In this document: positions 1 to 8,753 of the stretch, one piece after another
Numbering within the stretch: the stretch's first letter is position 1
How the letters are laid out: each line of letters opens with the position of its first letter
Assembly (NCBI GenBank): GCA_025458665.1
Contig: JALOSG010000033.1
Coordinates: 1 to 19,126, forward strand
Direction of reading: 5' to 3'
From: Serpentinimonas sp.
GTDB taxonomy: Bacteria; Pseudomonadota; Gammaproteobacteria; Burkholderiales; Burkholderiaceae_C
DNA: 19,126 bases
Notes under the pieces: model-generated
What the model saw: the letters and a program-made list of their open reading frames with translations, nothing else
Databases searched by the model: none
Told to the model about the DNA's origin: nothing
Made by a program: the position numbers and the translations under genes

Positions 1-2
1 AT

Positions 3-620
3 GGCAATGCCCGCTGGCTGCAGGAGCGCGGCGTGACCATCTGGGACGAATGGGCTGCCCCCAACGGCGACCTGGGCCCCGTGTACGGCGTGCAGTGGCG
101 CAGTTGGCCCAAGCCCGATGGCGGCCACATCGACCAGATGGCCGAGGTGGTGAAGACGCTGCGCAGCAACCCGGATTCGCGCCGCATCATCGTGAGTGCC
201 TGGAACGTGGCCGACCTGCCGCAGATGGCCCTCATGCCCTGCCACGCCTTCTTCCAGTTCTACGTGGCGCCCGCGCAGGAGCCGGGCGGGCGCGGGAAGC
301 TCAGCTGCCAGCTCTACCAGCGCAGTGCCGACATATTCCTCGGCGTGCCCTTCAACATTGCCAGCTACGCGCTGCTCACCCACATGCTGGCGCAGCAGTG
401 CGACCTCGATGTGGGCGATTTCATCTGGACCGGCGGGGACTGCCACATCTACAGCAACCACCATGAACAGGTGGAACTGCAGCTGAGCCGCACGCCTTAC
501 CCCTACCCCACACTGCACATCGCGCGCCGCCCGGAGTCCATCTTCGACTATGCGTTCGAGGACTTCGTGGTGCAGGACTACCAGCACCACCCCGCCATCA
601 AAGCGCCGGTGGCGGTTTGA
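3..620 (+). CDS. thyA: Thymidylate synthase, C-terminal part (5' end outside window)
   Basis: ThyA methylates dUMP to dTMP in the cytosol using 5,10-methylenetetrahydrofolate. The frame is open from base 3 and reads NARWLQERGVTIWDEW, so the visible 205 codons are internal; about 65-70 N-terminal residues lie upstream of the window. Family hallmarks are present in order: the GPVYGVQWR segment, the active-site cysteine in MPCHAFFQFYV (codon 240-242), the QRSADIFLGVPFNIASYALL dUMP/folate-binding block, and GGDCHIYSNH near the C terminus. Relative to the E. coli protein there is a short Pro/Gly-rich insertion (about residues PAQEPGGRG) between FYVA and KLSCQLYQRS. Downstream, on the other strand, lies a damaged dcd, whose product would feed dUTP, hence dUMP, to this enzyme. 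The valine codon GTG at 33 is not a start, because homology continues upstream of it. Assignment is secure. Confidence 0.97.
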   Translation, partial: GNARWLQERGVTIWDEWAAPNGDLGPVYGVQWRSWPKPDGGHIDQMAEVVKTLRSNPDSRRIIVSAWNVADLPQMALMPCHAFFQFYVAPAQEPGGRGKLSCQLYQRSADIFLGVPFNIASYALLTHMLAQQCDLDVGDFIWTGGDCHIYSNHHEQVELQLSRTPYPYPTLHIARRPESIFDYAFEDFVVQDYQHHPAIKAPVAV

Positions 621-666
621 ACGCCGTTACGTGGGTGCGAGTGGGGATGCGGTTGGGGGTGCGGGC

Positions 667-1566
667 ATGGGCCTGAGCGCCCGCCAATGGTGGGGCCTGG
701 TGGCGCTGACCCTGATGTGGGGCGTCAACTGGCCGGTGATGAAGCTCTCCCTGCAGGAGCTTTCCCCGCTGTATTTCCGCGCGCTCACCATGAGTGCCGG
801 GGCCTTGCTGCTTTACGCCTTCTTCGTGCGCCAGGGCATCCGCATGCTGCCACGGGGCAAGGAGTGGCGCAGCGTGGCCTATCTGGGCGCCCCCAACATT
901 CTGGGCTGGCACACGTTCGCCATTCTGGGCGTGTCGGAACTGGCCTCCGGGCGGGCCGCCATTCTGGGCTTCACCATGCCTGTATGGACCGTGCTGCTGG
1001 GCGCCTTGCTGTTTGGCCACCCCCTTACCCGCCGCTCCACCTTTGCCGCCGTGGCGGTGCTGCTGGCGGTGGGCCTGCTGCTGGTGGACGAGTGGACGGG
1101 CTTGAGCGGGCGCCCCCTGGGCATTGTGTGGATGGAGCTGGCGGCGGTATCGTGGGCGGTGGGTACATTGCTCATGCGCCGGGCCCAACTCACGCTCAGC
1201 GTGGAAGCCCTCACGGTGTGGATGATGCTGCTCAGCAGCGCCTGCCTCTGGGCCATAGCCTTTGTGCTGGAACCCCTGCCCAGCTGGCAGTTCAGCACCA
1301 CCATGTGGGTGGCGCTGGCCTATGGCGTGGCCATCAACAACGGGTTTGCCCAGGTCATCTGGTTTTCTCTGGCGCGCCATTTGCCGCCCGCCACCAGCGC
1401 CATGAGCATCATGATGGTGCCCATGATCGGCACGGCAAGTGCCACCCTGATTGTGGGCGAATGGCCGCGCTGGCAGGACGGCGTGGCGGTGGTGTGCGTC
1501 ATGGCCGCCATCGCCGCGGTGTTGCTCACACCCCGGCCTACTCCAGAATCACGTACGCCTTCGTGA
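667..1566 (+). CDS. EamA/DMT-family transporter (drug/metabolite exporter type)
   Basis: This is a 299-residue inner-membrane protein of the EamA (DMT) family, whose members have ten transmembrane helices arranged as two five-helix repeats and export amino acids, metabolites or drugs. The sequence starts MGLSARQWWGLVALTLMWGV and is a succession of hydrophobic helices with short loops. The motif WGVNWPVMKLSLQELSPLYFRALTM is a typical first-repeat signature, and PATSAMSIMMVPMIGTASATLIVGEWP is typical of helices 8-9 of the second repeat. I chose the ATG at 667, 46 bases after thyA stops; an in-frame GTG at 631 exists, and the frame stays open into thyA, but the family N terminus fits 667. No strong ribosome binding site is visible (GGGGGTGCGGGC precedes the ATG). 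The last 29 bases overlap the 3' end of the convergent cupin gene. The substrate cannot be deduced. Confidence 0.9.
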   Translation: MGLSARQWWGLVALTLMWGVNWPVMKLSLQELSPLYFRALTMSAGALLLYAFFVRQGIRMLPRGKEWRSVAYLGAPNILGWHTFAILGVSELASGRAAILGFTMPVWTVLLGALLFGHPLTRRSTFAAVAVLLAVGLLLVDEWTGLSGRPLGIVWMELAAVSWAVGTLLMRRAQLTLSVEALTVWMMLLSSACLWAIAFVLEPLPSWQFSTTMWVALAYGVAINNGFAQVIWFSLARHLPPATSAMSIMMVPMIGTASATLIVGEWPRWQDGVAVVCVMAAIAAVLLTPRPTPESRTPS

Positions 1567-1924
1567 CCGTTTCCAGCACCTCGAAGGAGCCGGTGAAGCC
1601 CGCCGGGATGTAGATGGACTGGCCTGCGGCTGCCTCCTGAAATCCGCCTGCGTCGCTGTGCACGCGGCAGCGACCGGCCAGCACCGTGAACACTTCCTGC
1701 TCCGTGGCGCCCATGGCAATGCGCCAGTGCCCGGGCTCGCAGCGCCACAGGCCAGCATACAGCGCCTGCGCACCGCCCACCGGAGACTCCACACAGTTCC
1801 AGGTTTCGCGCAGCGGGTTGCCCTGCAGCAGGCGGTCGGGCTGCGGGTGCGAGAGTTCCGGGGTGGCCAGCGTGCTTTCGGGCAGGCCGAAACGGGTGAG
1901 CGGGTGGCTGTGGGGCGCAGTCAT
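1538..1924 (-). CDS. Small cupin-domain protein (EutQ/DUF861-like)
   Basis: A 128-residue single-domain cupin. The central region carries the beta-barrel pattern: LWRCEPGHWRIAMGATEQEVFTVLAGR, then CRVHSDAGGFQEAAAGQSIYIPAGFTGSFEVLETVTKAYVIL. The form GxW...E.E.F.VL.G..........G.....PAGF..S.EV.E resembles the EutQ/DUF861 (Cupin_3) group, in which only some of the classical metal-binding histidines are kept; one His (EPGHW) and the Glu pair (TEQEVF) are visible. Its function is unknown; such proteins are often small-molecule-binding or isomerase-like enzymes. The start ATG at 1924 has GGAG about nine bases upstream. It lies 23 bases after the stop of dcd on the same strand, so the two are probably cotranscribed. 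Its 3' end overlaps the EamA gene by 29 bp tail to tail. Confidence 0.82.
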   Translation of the reverse strand: MTAPHSHPLTRFGLPESTLATPELSHPQPDRLLQGNPLRETWNCVESPVGGAQALYAGLWRCEPGHWRIAMGATEQEVFTVLAGRCRVHSDAGGFQEAAAGQSIYIPAGFTGSFEVLETVTKAYVILE

Positions 1925-1947
1925 TCGGGGTTCTCCGTAGAGGGCGT

Positions 1948-2491
1948 TCAGGCGCGCGGCAGCGTCACGCCATGCTGGCCCTGGTACTTACCGCCACGGT
2001 CCTTGTAGCTGGTCTCGCAGACCTCGTCGCTCTCGAAGAACAGCACCTGCGCGCAGCCTTCGCCGGCGTAAATCTTGGCGGGCCAGCGTCACGAAGCCTT
2101 CCCACTCGGGCTCGAACGGTGTCACGTTCACGATGATGCCGCAGCGCGCGTAGGTGCTCTTGCCCAGACAGATGGTGAGCACGTTGCGCGGTATGCGGAA
2201 GTACTCCACCGTGCGCGCGAGTGCGAAGCTGTTGGGCGGGATGATGCAGTGGTCGCCGTGGAAATCCACGAAGCTTTTCTCGTCGAAATTCTTCGGGTCC
2301 ACCACCGTGCTGTGGATGTTGGTGAACACCTTGAATTCGGGCGCGCAGCGGATGTCGTAGCCGTAGCTGCTGGTGCCGTAGCTGATGACTTTCTTGCCCT
2401 CCACCTGCCGCACCTGGCCGGGCTCGAACGGCTCGATCATGCCGTGCTGTTCGGCCATGCGGCGTATCCACTTGTCGCTCTTGATGCTCAT
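1948..2491 (-). pseudogene. dcd: dCTP deaminase with a 23-bp deletion and frameshift
   Basis: Dcd deaminates dCTP to dUTP, supplying dUMP for thymidylate synthesis. Residues 1-136 are intact family sequence: MSIKSDKWIRRMAEQ at the N terminus, YGTSSYGYDIRC, PPNSFALARTVEY, the KSTYARCGI nucleotide-binding motif, and PFEPEWEGFVTL. The reading frame then changes. In the original frame it runs 31 unrelated residues to a stop at 1990-1988, giving a 167-residue product. In the next frame the true C terminus resumes (AKIYAGEGCAQVLFFESDEV ... QGQHGVTLPRA) and stops at 1950-1948. As I recall the betaproteobacterial protein, EFSNTTPLP is expected at the join. Restoring 23 bp between 2083 and 2082 gives exactly 188 residues, the usual length. 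The lost segment includes the catalytic Glu (E138 in E. coli Dcd). AGGAG lies upstream of the ATG. This is a real mutation or a sequence error; the bases alone cannot decide. Confidence 0.93.
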
Positions 2492-2512
2492 GCGTGCGCT
2501 CCTGTTGCGCGG

Positions 2513-2518
2513 ATTGTA
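2513..2518 (-). promoter_or_regulatory. Candidate -10 box for dcd-cupin
   Basis: On the minus strand TACAAT matches the sigma-70 -10 consensus at five of six positions. It is placed so that transcription would begin about 15 bases before the dcd ATG, just upstream of the AGGAG ribosome binding site. No convincing -35 hexamer is present, so this is an inference from position and the -10 match. Confidence 0.4.
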
Positions 2519-2559
2519 GGGTCTTGCCTGCAGGGGGCTGGCCGGTGGGGGCGGCAGCG

Positions 2560-3764
2560 TCACTCGTGGCGCAGCGCCTCTATCGGGTCCAGCCGGGCGG
2601 CACGTCGTGCCGGGAAGAAACCAAACACCACCCCGATGACGGCCGAGAACAGGAAGGACAGCAGGTTCACGCCCGGGTTGAACACATAGGGCACGTTCAT
2701 CAGCACCGACAGCCCGATACTGGCCCCGGTGGCCAGCGCCACACCAATCAATCCACCTATGGCGGCCAGCACCACGGCCTCAATCAGGAACTGCAGCAGC
2801 ACCTCGCGTTCCAGCGCGCCTATGGCCAGCCGCAGGCCAATCTCGCGGGTGCGTTCGGTCACGCTCACCAGCATGATGTTCATGATGCCGATGCCCCCCA
2901 CCAGCAGGCTCACCGCCGCCACCGCACCCAGCAGCGTGGTGAGAATGCGCGTGGTGCCCGAAAGCGTCTCGCCCAGCTGTTTGGTATCGAGCACGTTGAA
3001 GTTGTCTTCGTCGGTGGGCGAGAGCTTGCGCAATTCCCGCAGCACCTCGGTGATGCCGGCCTTCACCCGCTCGGGGTCGGCCCCATCGTTCATGGACACC
3101 AGCAGCGTATTCACACGGGTGTTGCCGGTGATGCGGCGCTGCAAGGTGTTGAGAGGCATGAGCACCAGGTCGTCCTGGTCGTTGCCAAAAGCGCCCTGCC
3201 CCTTGGAGCCCAGCACGCCAATCACCTCGCAGGACATCTGCCGCACCCGCAGCGGACTGCCCAGGGCGAGGTTGGCGCCAAACAGCTCGCGCCGCACGGT
3301 TTCACCGATCAGACACACCGCCGCGCCAGCGCGCACTTCTTCCGGCGTGAAGATGCGGCCCTCGGCCACCTGCCAGTTGCCGGTGGTGAACCAGTCGTTG
3401 GTGCTGCCGATGATGCTGCTGCCCCAGTTGCGCCCTGCCGCCACCACCGTGGCGCCGGTGCGCGATTCGGGCGCCACGGCGAGTACGCCGCCCACCTGTG
3501 CGGCCAGGGCGGCAGCGTCGGTATCGCGGAAAGCGGGCCCACCGGTGCCACCGCCCGGCCCCAGCCGCTGGCCGGGCCGCACCTGCAGCAGGTTGGTGCC
3601 CAGGCCGGCAATCTGCGTCTGTATGGCCACCGTGGCGCCATTGCCCAGCGTCACCATGGTGATCACGGCGGCTACGCCAATCACGATGCCCAGCACCGTG
3701 AGGAAGGAACGCAGCAGGTTGCGGCGGATGGAGCGCAGCGCCAGGATGAGGGTGTTGAGCAGCA

Positions 3765-3765
<1 letters not shown>
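2560..3765 (-). CDS. MacB-type ABC transporter permease (separate from its ATPase)
   Basis: A 401-residue inner-membrane permease of the MacB/FtsX class, the membrane part of a mechanotransmission ABC pump. Layout: a short cytoplasmic start (MLLNTLILALRSIRRNLLRS), TM1 at about 20-42, a large periplasmic domain (about 45-270), then TM2 at about 276-300 (LVGGIGIMNIMLVSVTERTREIG, the FtsX hallmark), TM3 at about 326-355, TM4 at about 367-386, and the conserved tail FFPARRAARLDPIEALRHE. In MacB itself the ATPase is fused to the N terminus; here it is a separate upstream gene whose TGA overlaps this ATG by one base (TGATG), implying translational coupling. The partners are the adaptor and outer-membrane lipoprotein further upstream. 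MacAB-like systems export macrolides, siderophores, lipopeptides or heme; the substrate here is unknown. Confidence 0.93.
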
Positions 3766-4510
<745 letters not shown>

Positions 4511-4514
<4 letters not shown>

Positions 4515-5836
4515 CGGCCCGCAGCCCCGCTGCGCAGTTCGGTGATGATGGGCAGGCCCTCGCGCAGGCCTTCGCCCGAAATTTCGGTACGGCGCCCATC
4601 GCTGATGCCGGCCGTGACCTGGAGCGGCACCGGCTGGCCGGCCTCCAGCACATACAGCGTGCGCGTGAGGTTGCCTGCCGTGGGGGTGGCGCTGCGCGGA
4701 GGCCGCGGGCGGGAGCCGAACATGCGGCCCAGCACCGTGGGCGCGGCGGCGTCTTGCTGTACCGGCGGGCGGAAGCGCAGCGCCGTGTTGGGCACCACCC
4801 ACACATCCTTGCGCTCGGTGGCCACGATGGAGGCCGACGCCGTCATGCCGGGGCGCAGGCTCAGGTCGTCGTTCTGCACGTCGAGGATGGTCGTGTAGGT
4901 CACCACGTTGTCGGTCTTGGTGGAGCCGAAGTCCACGCGCCGTATGGCCGCCGGGTAGTTGCGCGCCGGGTAGGCGCTCACGGTGAAGGTGGCGCGCTGC
5001 CCGGCTTCGATCACGCCCACATCGGCCTCGTCCACGGCCACATCCAGCCGCAGGCGCGTCAGGTCTTCGGCAATGGTGAACAGGGTCACGGCCTGCAAGG
5101 ACGCGGCCACCGCGTTGCCGGGGTCTACCGTACGCGTAAGCACCACCCCGTTGATGGGTGAGCGGATGGAGGCTTTGGACAAGCTCGTTTCGTTGCTGGC
5201 CAGCGTGGCCTCGGCCTGCGCCACCGCGGCGCGGGCACTGGTTTCGGCGGCGCGGGCGCGTTCCACCGCCGCCTTGGCGGTGTCGAGTTCGGCCGCCGAA
5301 GGCACCTTGCCGCCCGAGAGCCGGAACACCTCTTCCAGCCGGGCCAGCGCCGAGCGCGCCTCGGCCAGGCTGGCCTCGGCCGAGGCCACCTGGGCGCGGG
5401 TGGACGCCACACCAGCACGGGCGTTGGCCACCTGGTCGCGCAGGCGGGCCGTGTCCAGCACCACCAGCACCTGCCCGGCGCGCACGCGGTCGTTCACATC
5501 CACCAGCACCTCGGCCACAGTCCCGGACAGCTCGCTGCCTATGTTCACCGAGCGCGTGGGCTGCAGCGTGCCGTTGGCCTGCACGGTGAGCGTGATGTCG
5601 CCACGGCCCAACTCGTGCGTGAGGTAGACCGGCGCGGCGTTGCGCGCCTGCGCCTGCAAATAAAAGTAGCCCCCTGCCCCGGCGGCGGCCAGCAGCACCA
5701 GCCCGCCCCAGAGCCACAGGCTTTGCCACCAGCGGCGGCGGCTGGCAGGCCCCAGCAGCGCAGCCACGGCCGCGCTGTCGGAAGCATTCTCCCGCGAATG
5801 TTGGGGTGGGTTGGTTCTAGGGGATGACGGGGACAT
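4511..5836 (-). CDS. MacA-like periplasmic adaptor (HlyD/RND family)
   Basis: A 441-residue membrane-fusion protein that would link the inner-membrane ABC pump to the outer-membrane channel. It has a cytoplasmic tail of about 37 residues, one TM helix (about 38-60, LWLWGGLVLLAAAGAGGYFYL), a first biotinyl-lipoyl half (GTLQPTRSVNIGSELSGTVAEVLVD), an Ala/Glu/Arg-rich coiled-coil hairpin (LRDQVANARAG to SNETSLSKA), the second lipoyl half (ASIRSPINGVVLTRTVDPGN), and beta-barrel and membrane-proximal domains. A Pro/Arg-rich insertion (about FGSRPRPPRSATP) sits in the last domain, making it longer than E. coli MacA (371 aa). I prefer the ATG at 5836; an in-frame TTG at 5845 would add three residues, and neither has a Shine-Dalgarno sequence. 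It overlaps the ATPase gene by four bases and follows the outer-membrane gene by 51 bases. Confidence 0.92.
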
Positions 5837-5887
5837 GGTGGGCAATCTGGTTCGGTCGGCAGTGAGGACGGTAGCTGGTTCGGCAAT

Positions 5888-7330
5888 TCAGTTGCCGTTG
5901 GCGTCGGGCGTCCAGCCGCCGCCCAGCGCCTTGTACAGGCGCACATGGTCGGCACTCAGTGCGGCGCGGGTGGATGCCAGGTCGCTCTGCACGGCAATCA
6001 GGGAGCGCTGGGTGTCCAGCACGGTGCGGTAATCGATCAGCCCGCTGGCGTAGCGCTGCGCGGCCAGCAGCGCGGCGTTGCTGGCAGACACCTCGGCGGC
6101 TTCCAGGCGCTGCAGGCGCTCGCGGCTGGAAGACAGAGCGCGCAACGCGTCCTCCACCTCGCGCAGGGCCGCCAGCACGGCGGCTTCGTAGCTGGTTTGC
6201 GCCTGCGCCAGCCCGGCTTCCTGCACCCGCAGCTGGGCCTCGCGGGCGCCGCCATCGAACACCGCCGCGCTCACGTTGGCCGCCAGGGTGCGGGTGAAGG
6301 CCGCTGCGTCGAACAGGCTACCCAGCGTGGCCGCGCCCCACCCCAGAGATCCACTCAGGCTGAAGCTGGGATAGCGGGCGGCACTGGCCTGCTGCACACG
6401 CGCCAGCGCCGCGCGGATACGGTCTTCGCTGGCGCGCACATCGGGGCGCTGGCGCAGTGTGTCGGCCGGAAAACTGAAACCCAGTTGCCCCGAGGGCTGA
6501 GGAACAGTGGGGAGGGTTTGCAAGCTGGGGGCCGCCAGTTGCGCCTGCAGCGTACCCGGCGCCTGCCCGGTCAGCACCGCCAGCTGGTTGATGACCTGGT
6601 TGATGCTGTTGTCCAGCGCCGGCAGCTGCGCCAGCGTCTGCTGCGTGGCGGTGCGTGCCTGTTCCAGGTCGATGGAAGAAGCCAGCCCAGCCTGCACCCG
6701 CCATTCCGTAATTTGCAGGGTTTCCTGCTGCGCCAGCAGGTTCTGCGCGGCCAGGGCGCGGCGCAGTTGCAAGCCTCGCAGATCAATCAGGTTCAGTGCC
6801 ACCTCGGCGGCCAGACTCACCCGAGCGTTGCCCAGGCTGGCTTCTGCGGCAGCGGCATCGGCATCGGCGGCCTGCTGTCCACTGCGGCGGGCACCAAAGA
6901 CATCGGGCTCCCAGCTGGCGTCCAGCCCGGCACGGAAGGTGTCGCGCGAGGAAGCGCCCTGGGTGTCGGTGTTCTGCGCGCCAGCACTGGCGCCCACGGC
7001 GGGCAGGTTGCCGGCGCGGCTCAGGTCTTGCTGGGCGCGGGCCTGTTGCAGTGCAATCTGCGCGCTGCGCACCGTGGTATTGGCCTGCAACGCCTGCCCC
7101 ACCAAGGCGGTGAGCGTGGGGTCGTTGAAGCTGCGCCACCAGGCTTGCAGCTGCTCGGTGCCAGCGGGCACCGCAGCTGCTCCGGCTGCCTGCCAGCTCT
7201 CGGGCAGGTTCAACCCGCGTGCGGCCAGTCCCTCGGCCCCGAGCGGTTCGGTACTGCGCTGGGCCAGTCCGGCACAACCTGTCAGTAATGTGGCCGCCAA
7301 CACCACACAGAACGTTCGGTTCAAATTCAT
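5888..7330 (-). CDS. Outer-membrane efflux lipoprotein (NodT/OprM-type, TolC superfamily)
   Basis: A 480-residue outer-membrane channel subunit expected to form a trimer that completes the tripartite pump. Starting at MNLNRTFCVVLAATLLTGCAG, the signal peptide ends in a lipobox LLTGC, with Cys19 as the lipidated residue. Two OEP repeats follow: QAWWRSFNDPTLTALVGQALQANTTVRSAQIALQQARAQ in the first and the LRQRPDVRASEDRIRAALARVQQA block in the second. Helices are Ala/Gln/Leu-rich, as usual. The ATG at 7330 is preferred over a start 15 codons upstream because it places the signal peptide at the N terminus. There is no Shine-Dalgarno sequence; instead a nine-codon ORF ends by overlapping this ATG by four bases, which may bring ribosomes from guaD. 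Confidence 0.92.
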   Translation of the reverse strand: MNLNRTFCVVLAATLLTGCAGLAQRSTEPLGAEGLAARGLNLPESWQAAGAAAVPAGTEQLQAWWRSFNDPTLTALVGQALQANTTVRSAQIALQQARAQQDLSRAGNLPAVGASAGAQNTDTQGASSRDTFRAGLDASWEPDVFGARRSGQQAADADAAAAEASLGNARVSLAAEVALNLIDLRGLQLRRALAAQNLLAQQETLQITEWRVQAGLASSIDLEQARTATQQTLAQLPALDNSINQVINQLAVLTGQAPGTLQAQLAAPSLQTLPTVPQPSGQLGFSFPADTLRQRPDVRASEDRIRAALARVQQASAARYPSFSLSGSLGWGAATLGSLFDAAAFTRTLAANVSAAVFDGGAREAQLRVQEAGLAQAQTSYEAAVLAALREVEDALRALSSSRERLQRLEAAEVSASNAALLAAQRYASGLIDYRTVLDTQRSLIAVQSDLASTRAALSADHVRLYKALGGGWTPDANGN

Positions 7331-7356
7331 ACCGAATAGTAATCTTTCTGGCTCAT
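7327..7356 (-). other. Nine-codon bridging ORF between guaD and the efflux genes
   Basis: On the minus strand an ATG at 7356 opens a nine-codon frame, MSQKDYYSV, ending in TGA at 7329-7327. Its ATG overlaps the guaD stop by four bases (ATGA), and its stop overlaps the ATG of the outer-membrane lipoprotein by four bases (ATGA). The 22-base gap between guaD and the lipoprotein has no ribosome binding site, so this mini-ORF could hand terminating ribosomes across. Whether it is translated is unknown. Confidence 0.35.
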
Positions 7357-8675
7357 GGATGCTGGGCGGGGGCATAGGGTTCCCCGCCCGCCACCATCAC
7401 CCGCTCCACCACCCGGTCGTCTCCCAGCACGATGAGCGAAAACAGCAGCTCTTCCAGCGACTCCGCCAGCGCGGTCTTGCGCGCCAGCAGCGGCGTGGCA
7501 CGGGGATTGAGCAGCAAAAAATCGGCCTCTGATCCTGGCGCCAGCGTACCCACCACCTGCCCCAGGCCCAGCGCCTGCGCCGCGCCGGCCGTGTGCTGCC
7601 ACCACAACTGGCTGGGCTTCAAACTCAAGCCGCGCTTGGCAGTACCACCGCCAGTGACGCTGGCGCGGCCCACGTGGTAGGCCGCCAGCATGGTCTGGAA
7701 GGGGCTGAAGCTGGTGCCACCGCCCACATCGCTGGCCAGCCCGTAGCGGAAGCCCGCTTCGTTCGCGCTGGCGTAATCGAAAAAGCCACTGCCCAGAAAC
7801 AGGTTGCTGGTGGGGCTGACGGCCGCCGCCGTGCCGGTATCGCGCATCAGGGCGCGGTCTTCGGCGTCCAGATGGATGCAATGCGCATAGATGGCGCGCT
7901 CGCGCAACAGACCAAACTGACCGTACACGCTCAGGTAGCTGCGCGCCTGCGGGTAGAGCTGCTGCACCCAGCGCACCTCGTCGAGGTTTTCCGCCACATG
8001 CGACTGGATCCACACGCTGGGGTACTTTGCAGCCAGTTCACCAGCGCCGCGCAACTGGGCTTCGCTGCTGGTGGGCACGAAACGCGGCGTGATGGCGTAC
8101 CCCAGCCGGCCGCGGCTGTGCCAGCGCTGGATGAGCGCCTCGGTGTCCCGCAGGCTCTGCTCGGTCTCGTCGCGCACGCCGTCGGGGGAATGCCGGTCCT
8201 GCAGCACCTTGCCGGCGATCATGCGCAAACCGCGCGCCTCGGCCTGCCCCAGCAAGGCGTCCACCGAAGCGGGGTGCGAGGTGGCGAAGGTGAGTGCGGT
8301 GGTCACGCCGTGGCGTTGCAGTTCGTCCAGAAACACATCGGCCACGGCCAACGCATAGGCAGGGTCGGCAAAGCGCGACTCGTGCGGGAAGGTGTAGTGC
8401 TCCAGCCAGGGCAGCAGCCCATCGGCGGGGGAACCGATCACATCGGTCTGCGGGTAATGGATGTGCAGATCGATAAAGCCCGGCGCCAGCAGGTGCTGAG
8501 GACAGTGCTCGGTGGGCACGTGGGCGTAGGTATGCTGCAGCGCGCTGAAGGCGCCGGCGGCCACCACACGGCCCTGGTCCACCACCAGCAGGCCATCGGA
8601 CTCGTACAGAGGCAGGGGCGCCGTGGCGGTGCCGGCGGGATCGAAACGCAACAGGGCGGCGCGGTAAGCTTTCAT
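7353..8675 (-). CDS. guaD: Guanine deaminase
   Basis: GuaD hydrolyses guanine to xanthine and ammonia in purine salvage and catabolism. It is a zinc-dependent amidohydrolase, 440 residues long, the usual size. Visible ligands: the HxH pair in PGFIDLHIHYPQ (H71, H73), H226 with catalytic E229 in SHVAENLDE, H265 in YAHCIHL, and D316 in LASDVGGGTSFS, all in the order expected for this family. ITPRFVPTSS and SPTSNLFLGSGFF are also GuaD-specific. The start ATG at 8675 matches the family N terminus, but no ribosome binding site is seen. It lies 78 bases downstream of znuA and 22 upstream of the efflux lipoprotein, all on one strand, so it may be cotranscribed with either. A BMP-family binding protein of the type often linked to purine uptake is encoded about 4 kb away. 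Confidence 0.95.
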   Translation of the reverse strand: MKAYRAALLRFDPAGTATAPLPLYESDGLLVVDQGRVVAAGAFSALQHTYAHVPTEHCPQHLLAPGFIDLHIHYPQTDVIGSPADGLLPWLEHYTFPHESRFADPAYALAVADVFLDELQRHGVTTALTFATSHPASVDALLGQAEARGLRMIAGKVLQDRHSPDGVRDETEQSLRDTEALIQRWHSRGRLGYAITPRFVPTSSEAQLRGAGELAAKYPSVWIQSHVAENLDEVRWVQQLYPQARSYLSVYGQFGLLRERAIYAHCIHLDAEDRALMRDTGTAAAVSPTSNLFLGSGFFDYASANEAGFRYGLASDVGGGTSFSPFQTMLAAYHVGRASVTGGGTAKRGLSLKPSQLWWQHTAGAAQALGLGQVVGTLAPGSEADFLLLNPRATPLLARKTALAESLEELLFSLIVLGDDRVVERVMVAGGEPYAPAQHP

Positions 8676-8753
8676 CAGGTTAGGAAGCTTAACCGCGACA
8701 GCGCCCGGCCCACGGAAGGCAGGAGAGCGGGTTTGTTTCGGAAGGTTTCCCGC

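Noticed and set aside
33..620. GTG at 33 as the start of thyA.
   Set aside because: The frame and ThyA homology (NARWLQERG) continue upstream to the window edge, so the gene is truncated by the window.
1965..2471. A separate 168-codon minus-strand ORF over dcd.
   Set aside because: It is in a third frame with no family resemblance; it is a shadow of dcd.
5847..5883. CTGGTTCGG occurs twice in the gap between the outer-membrane gene and the adaptor gene.
   Set aside because: Two nine-base copies 28 bases apart are too little evidence for a regulatory repeat.
8678..8694. GGTTA...TAACC imperfect palindrome just upstream of guaD as a possible operator.
   Set aside because: Arms are only five bases and the match to any known regulator is unclear; this is expected by chance.
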